Shown: positions 23,799 to 34,498 of the stretch, piece after piece
How the letters are laid out: the number at the start of each line of letters is the position of its first letter
Numbering within the stretch: the first letter of the stretch is position 1
From: Pomacea canaliculata
Taxonomy: Eukaryota; Mollusca; Gastropoda; Architaenioglossa; Ampullariidae
Assembly: GCF_003073045.1 (NCBI RefSeq)
Contig: NC_037603.1
Coordinates: 12,840,192 to 12,904,191 of the forward strand
Length of the DNA: 64,000 nucleotides
Direction of reading: 5' to 3'
Position numbers and translations under genes: made by a program
Notes under the pieces: model-generated
What the model was told of the DNA's origin: nothing
The model's input: the letters and a program-made list of their open reading frames with translations, nothing else
The model's database searches: none

Positions 23799-26433
23799 AT
23801 GGCAGACATGTCTCACAGTGACACCATTGCGTCACGACTGCGGTACTGGAGTGTGACTTCTCCAGAGACAATGGCTTTTATCTACGTCACCCCTGAAGGA
23901 GAGCGATATGCGTACAGCAGACGAGAGTTTTTCTCTTGGTCACGCAGGTGTGTGTAGGTATAACAAGGGAGGACCAGGACATTTCAACTAAATTTTAATG
24001 TTATACTCTTAAATCAGAACTGTTTGGGGTTGATTGTGTTACATTTTATTTTCCATATTATTATTTTTCCTAGTCTTGATGTTCGCTGCCCTTGTCTCAG
24101 ACAGTGTGTGTGTGTGTGAAGAAGAGATACAGAGATATAGAATGACATGTGCTAACAAGTTCGAGTTTCTGAAGGCTTAATTAAAATAAATCTAAGACAT
24201 ACCAGTTGTGCCCTTTTTTTCCAGCTTAAAGATCCGTGAATTTCTCTGGTCGCCTATTGTCCTTTTTATCTCCGGTCTGACAGATTTCTACTTACTTTAC
24301 AGGGCGGCCAGCTGGCTTCGATCCCGGGGCATGCGCAAACGTGACGTCATTCTCTGCCTTCTAAGCAACTCCCCCGAGCAAGCCTTTATCATGATGGGTG
24401 CCACGTTGCTAGGGGCAACAGTTATAGTCACCGGAATGCAGTTTCGAGACGGATCGGACCTGGTGCCAGTCTTGACCCTCGGTGACGTCACGACTATTGT
24501 CCTCGACCCGAGAGACGCTGACATCATTTCCGGTCTCAAGAATCACATCCCTAACTTGTGTGGTGGACAGGTCACTGCTGACACTTTTCCAGCTTTGAGG
24601 ACCGTTATCTTCTGTAATAGAAACCCCGAGGGTTCAGGGGAGCTGTTTCTGGAATCCATTTCCAGGGACCAAGAGGCAGAACCTGAGGACATCAACCCCG
24701 ATGACCCCGCCCACATTTTCCTCACATCCGGTAGTACAGGACAGTCTAAGCTCGTGCTATGTACTCACAAGTAAGAAGTTTTGCATTTTATGACATTATT
24801 GCAATTCGACAGTTTGTTGAGAACCAGAATCTGGGAGCTGAACATATTCTAAATAATTAGTATCTATCATTTAAGTACAATCTCAAGTGCATCTTTGAAG
24901 ACTTTTCATGTTGTTCAGCTATCAAACTGTTGTAAACTTCAGTTGTTATTTTTAAAGTCATTAATTGTTATTTTTCAGGTATAAAAACATTAATGTCATC
25001 CCTATACTGTCAATTAAATAAAAGCGGAAAAGGGGAAAATAAATATTTGCTCTTAAATAATCTGCCCTTCTAGACATGAAACGATTTTTTATATCGACCG
25101 TCAATATAAGCGTATACCAAAAAATAAAATAAAAAAATTTTAAAAATTCTGTGAAAGGCTGATTGATTTTAGCCCAAAGTGAAAGATGGAAAATCTCAAA
25201 ACAGTTCTTTAGTTGAAGCGATTCAAGAAACAATGTTGGACATGTTCACAGGCAGGTCCTGGCCCTCGGGCCCACGATGATCGAGTGCTATGGGTGTAAG
25301 CCGGGTGACGTGCTATTCAGCAGCAACTTTTTTGGGTGGGTTACTGGATATCCCGCCGGTTACTACTTTTGTGGAATTACAAGAGTGGCCCCTTATATCA
25401 AAGGTAATTTCGAGTTTGCTTTTATTCTACTTTTATCCGGCCATGGTGTACTGAGGGCTGACAATCGAATAGAACAAAGAATCTTTGCTAGAATATACAT
25501 GTTTAGATAAAAATATTTAGATATATTAAAAAACTTAAAAGTTTTATTTAAATGACTTATACATAATAATATTTGCTAAGTTTGTTATTGTTTATATCCA
25601 TAGATTATATAATTAGACAGTGTTTAATCCTGAAAAGGTTCCCAACCAAAAGACGAGTTAAAATTCCTGCTTGATGTGATGAGCAAAGAGAAGGCCACTC
25701 ATGTCCTGACTTTACCTCAAGTGGCCAAGAAATTTCTCACACGCACTGACCTCCTGACCTCTGATCTGACGTGGCGAGCGCGAGCGTTCATTTTTGGCGG
25801 CTCCCCGGTCAGGAAAGATGTCGCCGGGATCTTGGGAACTCTGACGTCAGAGATTCGGGTGGTCTGTGGGACCACAGAGACAGGCTTCAACTTGTACAAA
25901 TCCTACACAGACCCTGACAAGGTATTTTGTTTTTGTTTGTTTGCTTGTTTGTTGTTGTTGTTTGTTGTTGTTGTTTCGTTTTGTTTTTGCACACACTGAG
26001 TGAGAAGCACAGGGACTAATTAAGTTTAATTAAGTTTCTCCATCTGCCGCTTTCTTTTTTTTACTTTTACATATATTTTTTTATTTATTTTTATTCCTAA
26101 CAACCTTACCCATAATGCTCGTCCTTTTTCTCACTCTTCCTTTTGCTATATCATGTTACTCTTAGCTATTGTTCTTGTTCCTGTTTGTGTTTTCTGTATT
26201 TGATTTTTTTCTTCGTTTAGTAGGGATGTTTATTCTCTTATAGCTCATACGTTGTTTGTTTGTTTTCCTGTCCCTCGTATGTTGTCCATGTTTTGTTCTT
26301 GTTCTTAAGCGCAAAGAGCATGCTCCTTAGTAGTGTGAGTATGCGCTGTATAAATTTGGCATTTATGATGTTGATGATGATGATATTATTATTACTATTA
26401 TTACCATCATCATCATCATCATCATCATCATCG

Positions 26434-26500
<67 letters not shown>

Positions 26501-27733
26501 TATTATATTATTATTATTATTATTATTATTAATTTAATATTATTATTTTTGTTATTTTTGTTATTTTTATTATTATTTTTTTAAAGCACAGTACTTCTGC
26601 CACCACCACTATCAAAAGCACGACCACACCAACAACATGACAGCCACATCTGTTTTCTGTCTTCATCCTCTTGTCTTCATGGTGCTGGTCCTTACAGACA
26701 ATCGGACATAAGACTTTAACATAAATAGATCGAATCTTCACAAATTTGTGAATTTTTTTTTTCTAAGAATAGTTGGTAACCAAACCCGCTTATCAACTGT
26801 TTCATAAACTAATTTTGGGACTGCTAGTAACACGAGGAACAGAACTGAGTCCAACAAACTTTTTCTGCTTTATTCTTGTCTGAAAGGTCGAAAACTTCAA
26901 CTGCGGAAAACCTGTCCAGGGTGCACAGGTCAAAGTCGTTGACCAACATCTTCAGGAAGTTCCTCCCAACACTAAAGGTGAACTGATGATCATGCACAAC
27001 AACGTTTTCCCCGGTTATCTCAAGCAGCCAGGGCAGTCAGCTGCAGCCACACCGGAGCCTGGCTGGTTCAAACCTGGTGACCTCGCTTACGTCACTGACG
27101 AGGGCGACGTTTGTGTCGAGGGGAGACAAACTGAGGCTATAACTGTGGGAACGTGGACGATGTATCCGCAGGTAAGAAAATTCCTTCAAAGTCCTCTCTA
27201 CATACAAGAAAGAAAAGAAACAGTGCAACAAATTTGTATCTATTTATCCAAGATTAAAATAAATGAAAATGATAAAGCACATCAAATTCAGGCAAAATAA
27301 ACAACAACAACAGCAGTAGTTTTATTTAGCCATGTATAAAAAAAAATTATCGTATGGTGTATAGCAACAATTAAACGATATTCCCTCTTATCTTTTTGTA
27401 CTAACTCACAATTTCCAGCCCTTGGAGACCAGTCTCCTGACATGTCCAGGAGTACACGAGGTGGCAGTGGTGGCTATTCCCGACAAGGACTTTGGAAGCC
27501 GTCCTTGCGCATGCGTCGTGCCAGATTCCAGACCGGAAGCTGATCGCCTTGTGCCTGACGATGTTCTTCGCGTGTGCTCGGAATTTTTTCGAGGAAGTTT
27601 TCTCAGAGAGTACAGGCACGAATCCTCTCCTATCAAGAACTGCTTGCTCTTTGATCAGTTTCCTGTCAACTCCAGTGGTAAAGTACAACGGAGTCTTCTT
27701 CGAACCTTAGCGAGAGAGAGGCTTGGCTTGTAA
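23799..27733 (+). CDS. Acyl-CoA synthetase-like adenylate-forming enzyme, copy B
   Basis: Coding exons are 23799-23947, 24303-24770, 25252-25403, 25638-25921, 26887-27171 and 27419-27733, giving 550 residues. Motifs are P-loop TSGSTGQSK (191-199), CGTTETG (333-339), PGD (414-416), GRQTEAI (430-436) and catalytic lysine 534 in PVNSSGKVQR. In the 147 residues from the MRKRDV of exon 2 it differs from copy A at about 15 positions, so the pair is a fairly recent tandem duplication. The upstream in-frame ATG of A is CTG here, so translation should start at 23799. The arginine four residues after the P-loop lysine, present in all the other copies except D (which has lysine), is cysteine at 203. Intron 4 is about 750 bases longer than in A because of an insertion. 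No frame break was seen. Confidence 0.9.
26040..26770 (+). repeat. Insertion in intron 4 of gene B with SINE/LINE-tail-like end and microsatellite
   Basis: Intron 4 is 965 bases in B but 216 in A, with both ends alignable. Inside, 26305-26380 contains AAGCGCAAAGAGCATGCTCC and GAGTATGCGCTGTATAAAT followed by a trinucleotide tail. That pattern resembles the 3' ends of L2/CR1-type LINEs and the SINEs that use them. The 5' part could not be classified and no A/B boxes were confirmed. Confidence 0.5.
26405..26530. repeat. (TCA)n then (TTA)n microsatellite
   Basis: About 96 bases of TCA/ATC units with one interruption are followed by about 30 bases of ATT units, in the tail of the intron 4 insertion of gene B. 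Confidence 0.95.
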
Positions 27734-27754
27734 ACTCATCTTACTAACTTCGCA

Positions 27755-28440
27755 GTAAAATCATGGACACTTCGATTTGTATCAACCCATTATTATTCAA
27801 ATTGTTATAAATATAAGTTTAATTAGTTTTTTTTTCTGACAAGCAAGTCTGTGTTATTTTTAACTTCGTTTCAGTTGCCAGACAGATAGAACTCAGTTTC
27901 CATCAACAAAAGTATAGAATTTTAACATCACTGGAAAACAGTTCTTTTATTATAAATTTTTACAATCCATTGACCGCTTCCGTTATTTTCTGACTTTTCA
28001 ACAACGATTGTTTCCCACTATTGTTCACCACTTGTATATAAAGTATTCATTTGGTGTGGTTTACCTGAAGCCTACTCAGTGCATATGAAAACTGTGGTAG
28101 CTTCCAGATTTATTAGTTGGATACTGATTATTGTGAAACAGTCTATATTAGTGGCACCAGGTATGACTACAACCCTATATGAAGCGGGTTTTTTTAAAAG
28201 GGCTAAGATTGAAAAAAAATTCCCAAAGATTTGTGAAGATTATTTACTTTATTCGAATCTTTATTGCCTGCCATTCTGTTTGTCTCCACGTTTATTTGAA
28301 ACTTTTATCGATAGCTTCTGTTCATAAAATTTTATTCGGATTTCACAGTTTTTACATTTACTGACTGTTAAGATTAAACATATTTTTGACGCTGTACTTG
28401 CATTTCCAACGAGAAATAAAAGATGGTTTTATTATCATGA
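27755..28440 (+). repeat. 3' flank of gene B, copy of the gene A 3' flank
   Basis: Same order of shared strings as 16353-16760. Extra bases include a segment near 28105-28125 (TTCCAGATTTATTAGTTGGA). Confidence 0.7.
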
Positions 28441-31310
28441 CTAGATTATGTTCTCAAAAACTACATCAGAGAGCGACTACTATTTGTACTTCGACCATCT
28501 TCTTTTTATATATATATTTACATCCTGTAAATAAAGCAGTTTTAACTCTGTGTGTGCGTGTTTGCAAATCAACACCGCTTACCCTTAATATTAATCATAT
28601 AGTCCTGTTTTCAGAGGAAACACCTGAAATTATGATTAAAATTTGACATGTTTATTATTTACTTTCATGTCCACCCTTGTTATCAGTTACCCACGGATCA
28701 AGAAAGTTCCCTAGCCAGAGCAAACTTCAATTTAACTCTGAACCCCTGACAACCGTGTAATCTAGGAGGATAGGCTGTCAGACAAACGTGAGGGGGGGGG
28801 GATTGTGGAGGGGGAACATGCTTTGTGGTCGTTGTCATCGTGGAAAGTCTCATCTCTTTCAATGCAGGCGGGTGGCTCTACCCATCCCCTCACCCCCTTC
28901 ATTTGCTATTCATCAGTGCCGCCCGCACATTCACCCATGACAATTCTTTTTTTGTTTGGGACACGAACGTGACATGAGTGCAACTCCCTAATTTGTGACC
29001 CCTACAGGTTATGGAAGGGTCACCAACATTGCAAGAAGAGTAGTTTTTGTTGCTGAGTCGACGCCAAGAAGTCTCTTGTCGAGAGGAACAGGCTGGATTG
29101 GGCTACAGGAGGGGAGGATAACAGGTTGACAGGATAATCACTGTTAGACGAGTACACACTTGAGATAAATAAATATGTTTAAAAAAGAAAAGAAACATGT
29201 ATGCCAGCTAAGAGCCAGTTGTACACTCTATCAACCGTTTTCTTCAGTCTGCAAAGTGCATGTCAGGGTCAGCATGTGGTCTACACTGTTAACTGTCCAT
29301 GACCTCATTGACCTGACCTTAACCCTGCACAAACGATAGGTGATTGGGACCAACTGACATGTGATCTTAGCTACGAGAACAGACGGTGATAATGTTTGCC
29401 TGTCATTCTGTGACTTGGTGAACTAGCGAGGGTATTTGTTCAGGCATGTGATAAATAAAAATGGGAATAATAAACTTTATTGGCAAGCTCTTTCAAATAA
29501 TGAAAATATTAATTTAAAACAAACAGACTGTCAATGTTTCTATCAAGACAACTGTTGGATGGACTTAGATATGAAAATCGCAGTGAAGCAGGTTATCAGC
29601 TCAACCTACCTCTATGAGTAAAAAACAAATAATACCGATACAAAATTAAATTAATCTCTGTTGGTGTCACTTGTCTGTTGGTGTCACCCGTTGTACTTTA
29701 CAGATCCTCGCACTCAAGTGAACCTACTCGTCCTCTCCACTTACCCTACTTTCCAAGACAAGAGTGCAATCAGGTCATCTGCCGAGGTCATGATAATAAA
29801 CTTTGTTCTTACATCCAGTACAAGTTTTCTCTTCTCAGACACTGCAAGCTATAAATCAAGATCGTGCTCGCCACTCGACAAAACTGCCAACAGGTATTCA
29901 GAATCTCTCAAAAATGTTTATGTCAAGTGGTCTGAATATATCACAAGTCAGGTTGACTTTGTTTTCCTTCGTAAAACAGTCGTGAACCACCCCGGGACTG
30001 TGTTTTTCAATAATTTTTAGCAAATTAAAATTGTAAGCCGAAATATTTCACAAAGTCAAACTTATCCTTCTAATTCTCTTACCTATTCCTTGCTTCCCTC
30101 TTTAAAGTTATTAAATTTGCCAATTTGCTCTGTAGAGGGTGCAGTGGATGTCGACAACCTATGCACGGTTGGCTGGGTGTCCGGCTACCGGAGTGCTTTG
30201 AATTTGCACAAACACGCCTGACCCTACATTAAAATTCAACATATTTTGTCCTCACTTTAGTTAGGTTTGAATGTGTCAGGAGAGTCTCATGTGAAGTTAT
30301 GACAGAGTTAGAGAAACGAGTTATTAGAACAAGGAATTCTTTAAAGTTAGCTTGGATCCACTAAAAGATTTATATGAAAGAATCCGCGCGGCTCACAGAG
30401 ATAGAGAGAGGGCAAGGGACGACGGGATGGAAAAGAAGATGAACATCGGTCATCCACATCCATTTCTCTCACCAAGTGAGAGAAATCACGAAGTATCCCC
30501 CACAAACATGCTGAACGATGGTCACTCGTGTCCTCCGATATCAGTCATAGCTAACTTAAAGACCTACTGTAGGCAAGGTCTTTCTCTGGTCAACATACAT
30601 TTCGTCCTCATATTTCTTAGTTCATCATGTTAATGCTGATATACATTACACGAGCAACCTGTCAGTATTCACTTGCTTCTTTTTTCTTTCTTCTTGGCAG
30701 TGTGAAAACTACGAAGGTAAAAAAGCTGTTTATGTTCTAGCCAGGATACTGATGCAAGCGAAGAAAAGATAGCTCCTCAGTAGGGCTTTAACACAGTAGC
30801 TAAAATAGCTTGATGCATTGTCACAGTTTGTATAAATTTAAACCTACCCGAGTGTCGAATGTACCCCTTTATAAATCTCTCCTTTAACAAAGTGGGTCTA
30901 CACTACCACACACACACAATAAACGAAGGGTGCGCCATTCCTTGCTGTGGTTGTAGTTCTTTTCATTTTTTTTTTCACCTTTGACATTTACTGTTATTAA
31001 ACAACTTACATCTCACTCTTCCTTATCTTTCTGACAGCTCACTCCATGCACTTTTGTGAGGTGGAGTAGGTAGTGTTTATTGGATATAAAATAGGGAACA
31101 CCATGTCCAACTTTTACGAGGTGAACCGACATCAGTTTGTCTATTTGATCCTGTTTATTTTTTATTTTTTTTAATTCTTAAAATAGTGTTATTGTATCCT
31201 CCGAGTGTCTTCTTTCTCCTCCTTTTAACCTTGCCTCGCCATTGTACAGCTTTAGATGGAAGCAGGGTGTAAAACAAAACTCAACCAAGAACAGTTACGT
31301 GCTATATATA
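28441..31310. other. Spacer between B and the Tigger element, with a relic gene copy
   Basis: Apart from the degraded synthetase exon(s) at 29778-30233, I see no supported gene. A run of nine G occurs near 28792-28800. ORFs at 29436-30020 and 30352-30633 lack splice and domain support. Confidence 0.5.
29778..30233 (+). pseudogene. Relic of a seventh acyl-CoA synthetase-like gene (parts of exons 2 and 3)
   Basis: Bases 30137-30233 align with exon 3 of gene C. Both have GGGTGCAG at the start, TGGGTGTC and GGCTACC in the middle, then GAGTG, ACACGC, and an ending CCTAC-TTAAA. The translation keeps GWVSGYRS against GWVSGYPS of C but is broken by a stop before PYIK. Bases 29778-29882 show a weaker match to the end of exon 2, with TTCTTACATCCAGTACA and ATCGTGCTCGCCACTCGACA against A/B sequence around the P-loop and its RTHK end. 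Order and orientation agree with a plus-strand gene copy. Other exons were not found. The exon 3 match is convincing; the exon 2 match is tentative. Confidence 0.6.
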
Positions 31311-32193
31311 CAGTGGTACCTCGACATACGAGTTTAATTCGTTCCGTAACCTTGCTCGTATGTCAAATTGCTCATATCTCAAAGCAATTTTTCCCATTGA
31401 AATTCATTGAAATGCCATTAATCCGTTCCAGCTCCCAAAACACCACCTCAGTTGTTTTTGTTAAGTGTTTTTGAATAAGAAAAAGTGTATTTACAAGAAG
31501 AAACATTTATTTATGAATAACAAATACATATTCTATAAAAACATATTAAATTCTTCGTTTGTGGAAGTGTGTGGGATCTGCTTCTGCAAATCACCGTAAA
31601 TCGCTCGTGCCTTCTCACACATGATGCTTTGTGTTAAGGTTCCTCCTTGAAGCTGCTTCTCTGTCACCCACACAGTCAATAGTTTCTCCATCTTTTCATG
31701 GAGAGAAGTCCGGAGCTTAGAAATTATTGTAACGCCCCTAGCTGGTGTTGTACCCTTCATCAACTCCTGTTTAAGCTCAGAACATATCATTGATGTGCTA
31801 CACCCGTACATCCTCGCCAAGTCAATTACTCGCACACCTTGCTCATGTTTTTCTACGATTTCGCGCTTTAATTCAATAGACATCATCTTCTTTTTCGGAC
31901 CCATGGTTACAAAAATTAATGGGATAATGTTTTGAAAATGTACAAAAAGCAAAAAAACGCGAACCCAACTTATCAAAAATGTTTCGAAAACGAGGGAAAC
32001 AAGCACACAACTGTTAGACGCTGCACACGACCCTAATATCCGCCCTGCAAGTTGGGGTCGTGTGCAGCGGTGTAGTGTGCGATTCCTCGTATCTCAAATC
32101 TTGCTCTTATCTCGAAGCAAAATATCGCTCGCTCGGCGGCTCGTATCTCAAAACACTCGTATGTCAGGGCACTCGTATGTCGAGGTACCACTG
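31311..32193 (-). mobile_element. Deleted Tigger-type (Tc1/mariner superfamily) DNA transposon
   Basis: The element has perfect 22-bp terminal inverted repeats: CAGTGGTACCTCGACATACG at the left end and its complement at the right, flanked by TA target-site duplications within ATATATA. Subterminal CTCGTATGTC and CTCGTATCTC motifs repeat inside both ends. It is 883 bp, well under a full Tigger of over 2 kb, and it encodes only the DNA-binding part of a transposase. It is therefore non-autonomous. Perfect TIRs suggest modest age. It lies between genes B and C. Confidence 0.9.
31533..31904 (-). CDS. N-terminal fragment of a Tigger/pogo-family transposase
   Basis: A 123-residue ORF starts MGPKKKMMSIELKREI and continues with a CENP-B/psq-type helix-turn-helix (VRVIDLARMYGCSTSMIC). 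The second DNA-binding region is partial and the DDE catalytic domain is absent, so it cannot catalyse transposition. Start 31904 is chosen because MGPKKK is the usual beginning in this family; an upstream in-frame ATG at 32006 is in unrelated subterminal sequence. Confidence 0.8.
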   Translation of the reverse strand: MGPKKKMMSIELKREIVEKHEQGVRVIDLARMYGCSTSMICSELKQELMKGTTPARGVTIISKLRTSLHEKMEKLLTVWVTEKQLQGGTLTQSIMCEKARAIYGDLQKQIPHTSTNEEFNMFL

Positions 32194-33899
32194 TATATAT
32201 ATTTTTTTTTCGTTGGACTCTCTGCTTGACTGCATTTGGATTCGGTTAATATTGAAGTGGTGTAACGGGGTGAATTTTTCTAGAACAATCCTGTACTCAA
32301 ATTTTAAATGATTCGGCGGAAGTTAATATTTTGAGGGAAGACGGTCGTTCATATACCTCGGGGAAGACAAAAGTTCAGACCCATGTTCAGAACTATTTTG
32401 TCTTAAGCTTAATGATTCAGACCTGGTTATCTTTGTCACCGAGTATTTTCTTGTTTGCTTTTTATAATTAAGGCCACAAATAATGGCTGCCATGACATGA
32501 TATGTCACATCAGGATGCTAACAATGGAGGAAATGGTCACGTGTGAGGACGACTCTTTTCCCTGATGTTCAATGCTTCAGTCCTGCAATATTTTACCTTT
32601 ACTTACTCCACGTGTCCATTCATGCCTACCGAAACTTATTTTTACTCCATAATATACAGACAATGAGGTTGACATGCAAATACGTATACAGGGTTTCCCC
32701 AAATTAATTCTTTTAAAATATATTAATGGAGGTTTTTTGCTAAAAACATTTCGTTTGGTTTAAAGATAACTAAACATCGTCAGGTTGTGTTTCAATTACC
32801 GACAGCAAGTGTAGAAAGTCACAAGAGATTCTCCCAATGAACTTAAGTAAAAAAAAATAAAAAAAATATTGTGATACGACATATTATCAGGCCTCGTTCA
32901 GCCCGCCAAGGGCTCAAGCACTAAGGGAAACTCAGGTGAGATCTAATGTTTAAAAAATAAAAAAAAAATAACAAAAACAAAAAAATAAAAAAAACGGTGA
33001 AGGACGTGAAAGAAAAACATTCCTATACTAACTATTACGCTTTCAAAAAAAAAAAAAAAAAAAAAAATACGGATAATGACAGCGTTCAACCCCTTAGCTA
33101 AAAACTACTGTTCCTGACCGGGTGTTCACCCCGCAAAATACCTGTAGACGGAGATAGCTCACTGCGATACACCGATATGTCCCCATCTCAATGTCATGAT
33201 CATATTGGTGGGAAAAAAGCTCGCTGTTCTTGCGTACGATTTTTTCAACACCTGTATTTTTTTAAAGAGCAGGACGATTTTATCTTTTGGACTTGGATCT
33301 TACTCACGTGTAAATTAACTAAATCACTAAAAAAAAAAATGCTTAGTACGATGTTTATTTATATTTATTTAAATAATGTGATACAGTAAAATTAAAAAAT
33401 TGACAAAAAAACAAACCCCCAACAACAACAGGATGTTTTATTGTTGTGATTTACTGCATGTTATACTATTTTTTTTTTCTCTGTTTGAGGAGGTGGGGCA
33501 AAGAAAAGTACATTTGACAGACCGCCAACCACACAGCAGCCAGGACCCACTTCATTTTATCTATCAGTTGCCTTTTTTTTCCAACAAACATTTCATCTAT
33601 CCCTCCCTAGCAACAACTGTCCTTGTCATTGTCACAATACTCAGGTGAGCTCAATTTTCGTTATCTAGAGTTGTCTTGCTGACGACGATTTACACGTTAG
33701 ACGTGGGGGACACGTGAGATATCAATCAAGAGCGGCCTTGACAGCCTGTTGACAAAGTTCGCCACGCATCAATAAATACCTCCCCAGGTGTACACTCCGT
33801 CACACGAGACGACTGTTTGATTCTGCCTTCTAAAGCTCGCCGGGGCCTCGACACAAAAATCGCACGGTGTAGTTACCTGTCGTTTTGCTGTGTATGATT
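32194..33899. other. Spacer upstream of gene C
   Basis: No gene is supported. The stretch is rich in A runs (32850-33070) with short ORFs lacking support. A donor-like ATACTCAG|GTGAGC at 33644 may end an alternative non-coding exon of gene C. Confidence 0.45.
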
Positions 33900-34044
33900 T
33901 TTGGTGTCGACTCAGGTAGGGTTGGTGTGACGGGCTGGTGTTATCTCGACCTGTCCAAGGAACACTCGAGTTCGAAATTTGTTTAGGACAGGAGATATTG
34001 GCTTTAGGGAAGGCTGTTGCTTGCGGAAATACCTCAGGTAAGAC
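33900..34044 (+). other. Candidate non-coding 5' exon of gene C
   Basis: The stretch ends at a strong donor, CCTCAG|GTAAGAC, about 450 bases before the gene C coding start, where an acceptor (GATGTCACAG) precedes the ATG. No TATA box comparable to those of A and B was found. The 5' limit is not known. Confidence 0.4.
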
Positions 34045-34498
34045 AAAAAATTTTTTCTTGTTTCGTCGAAGAAGCTTTAAGGTCTACAGCTTAGTGTTTG
34101 AGAGTTAAATTTAGAGAACTTATAATAACAGCAGGTGTAGATGATGATCTGACACAAAGTATGACACTGGCATGAGGCAGGTAAGGGAATAAATTCGAAT
34201 TTCACAACTAAGAGGTTCTCGTTATACTTTACTCCTTGCCCGACATTCCAGTGTCTAGTCAAAGTTAATATAAATTCACAAGTCACTCTTCCGTGACATT
34301 GGGGAAGTGAGCGACTGACAACAATCCCTTCTGTAACGTTCTTTTTTTTTCTGTCTACCTGTTCGTTTGTATTTAGTTTCTAAACCTCTTCTTCCTTCAT
34401 AAAAGATTTGAATTAAATTTTGACTTTTTTGTATGATAAGCAAAAGTTGTGGTCTGATGTCACAGATACCTGTGAAAGGTAAGAAGAAAGGAACCGAC

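Noticed and set aside
26260-26532. ORF with a long serine run
   Set aside because: Translation of the (TCA)n microsatellite in an intron of gene B.
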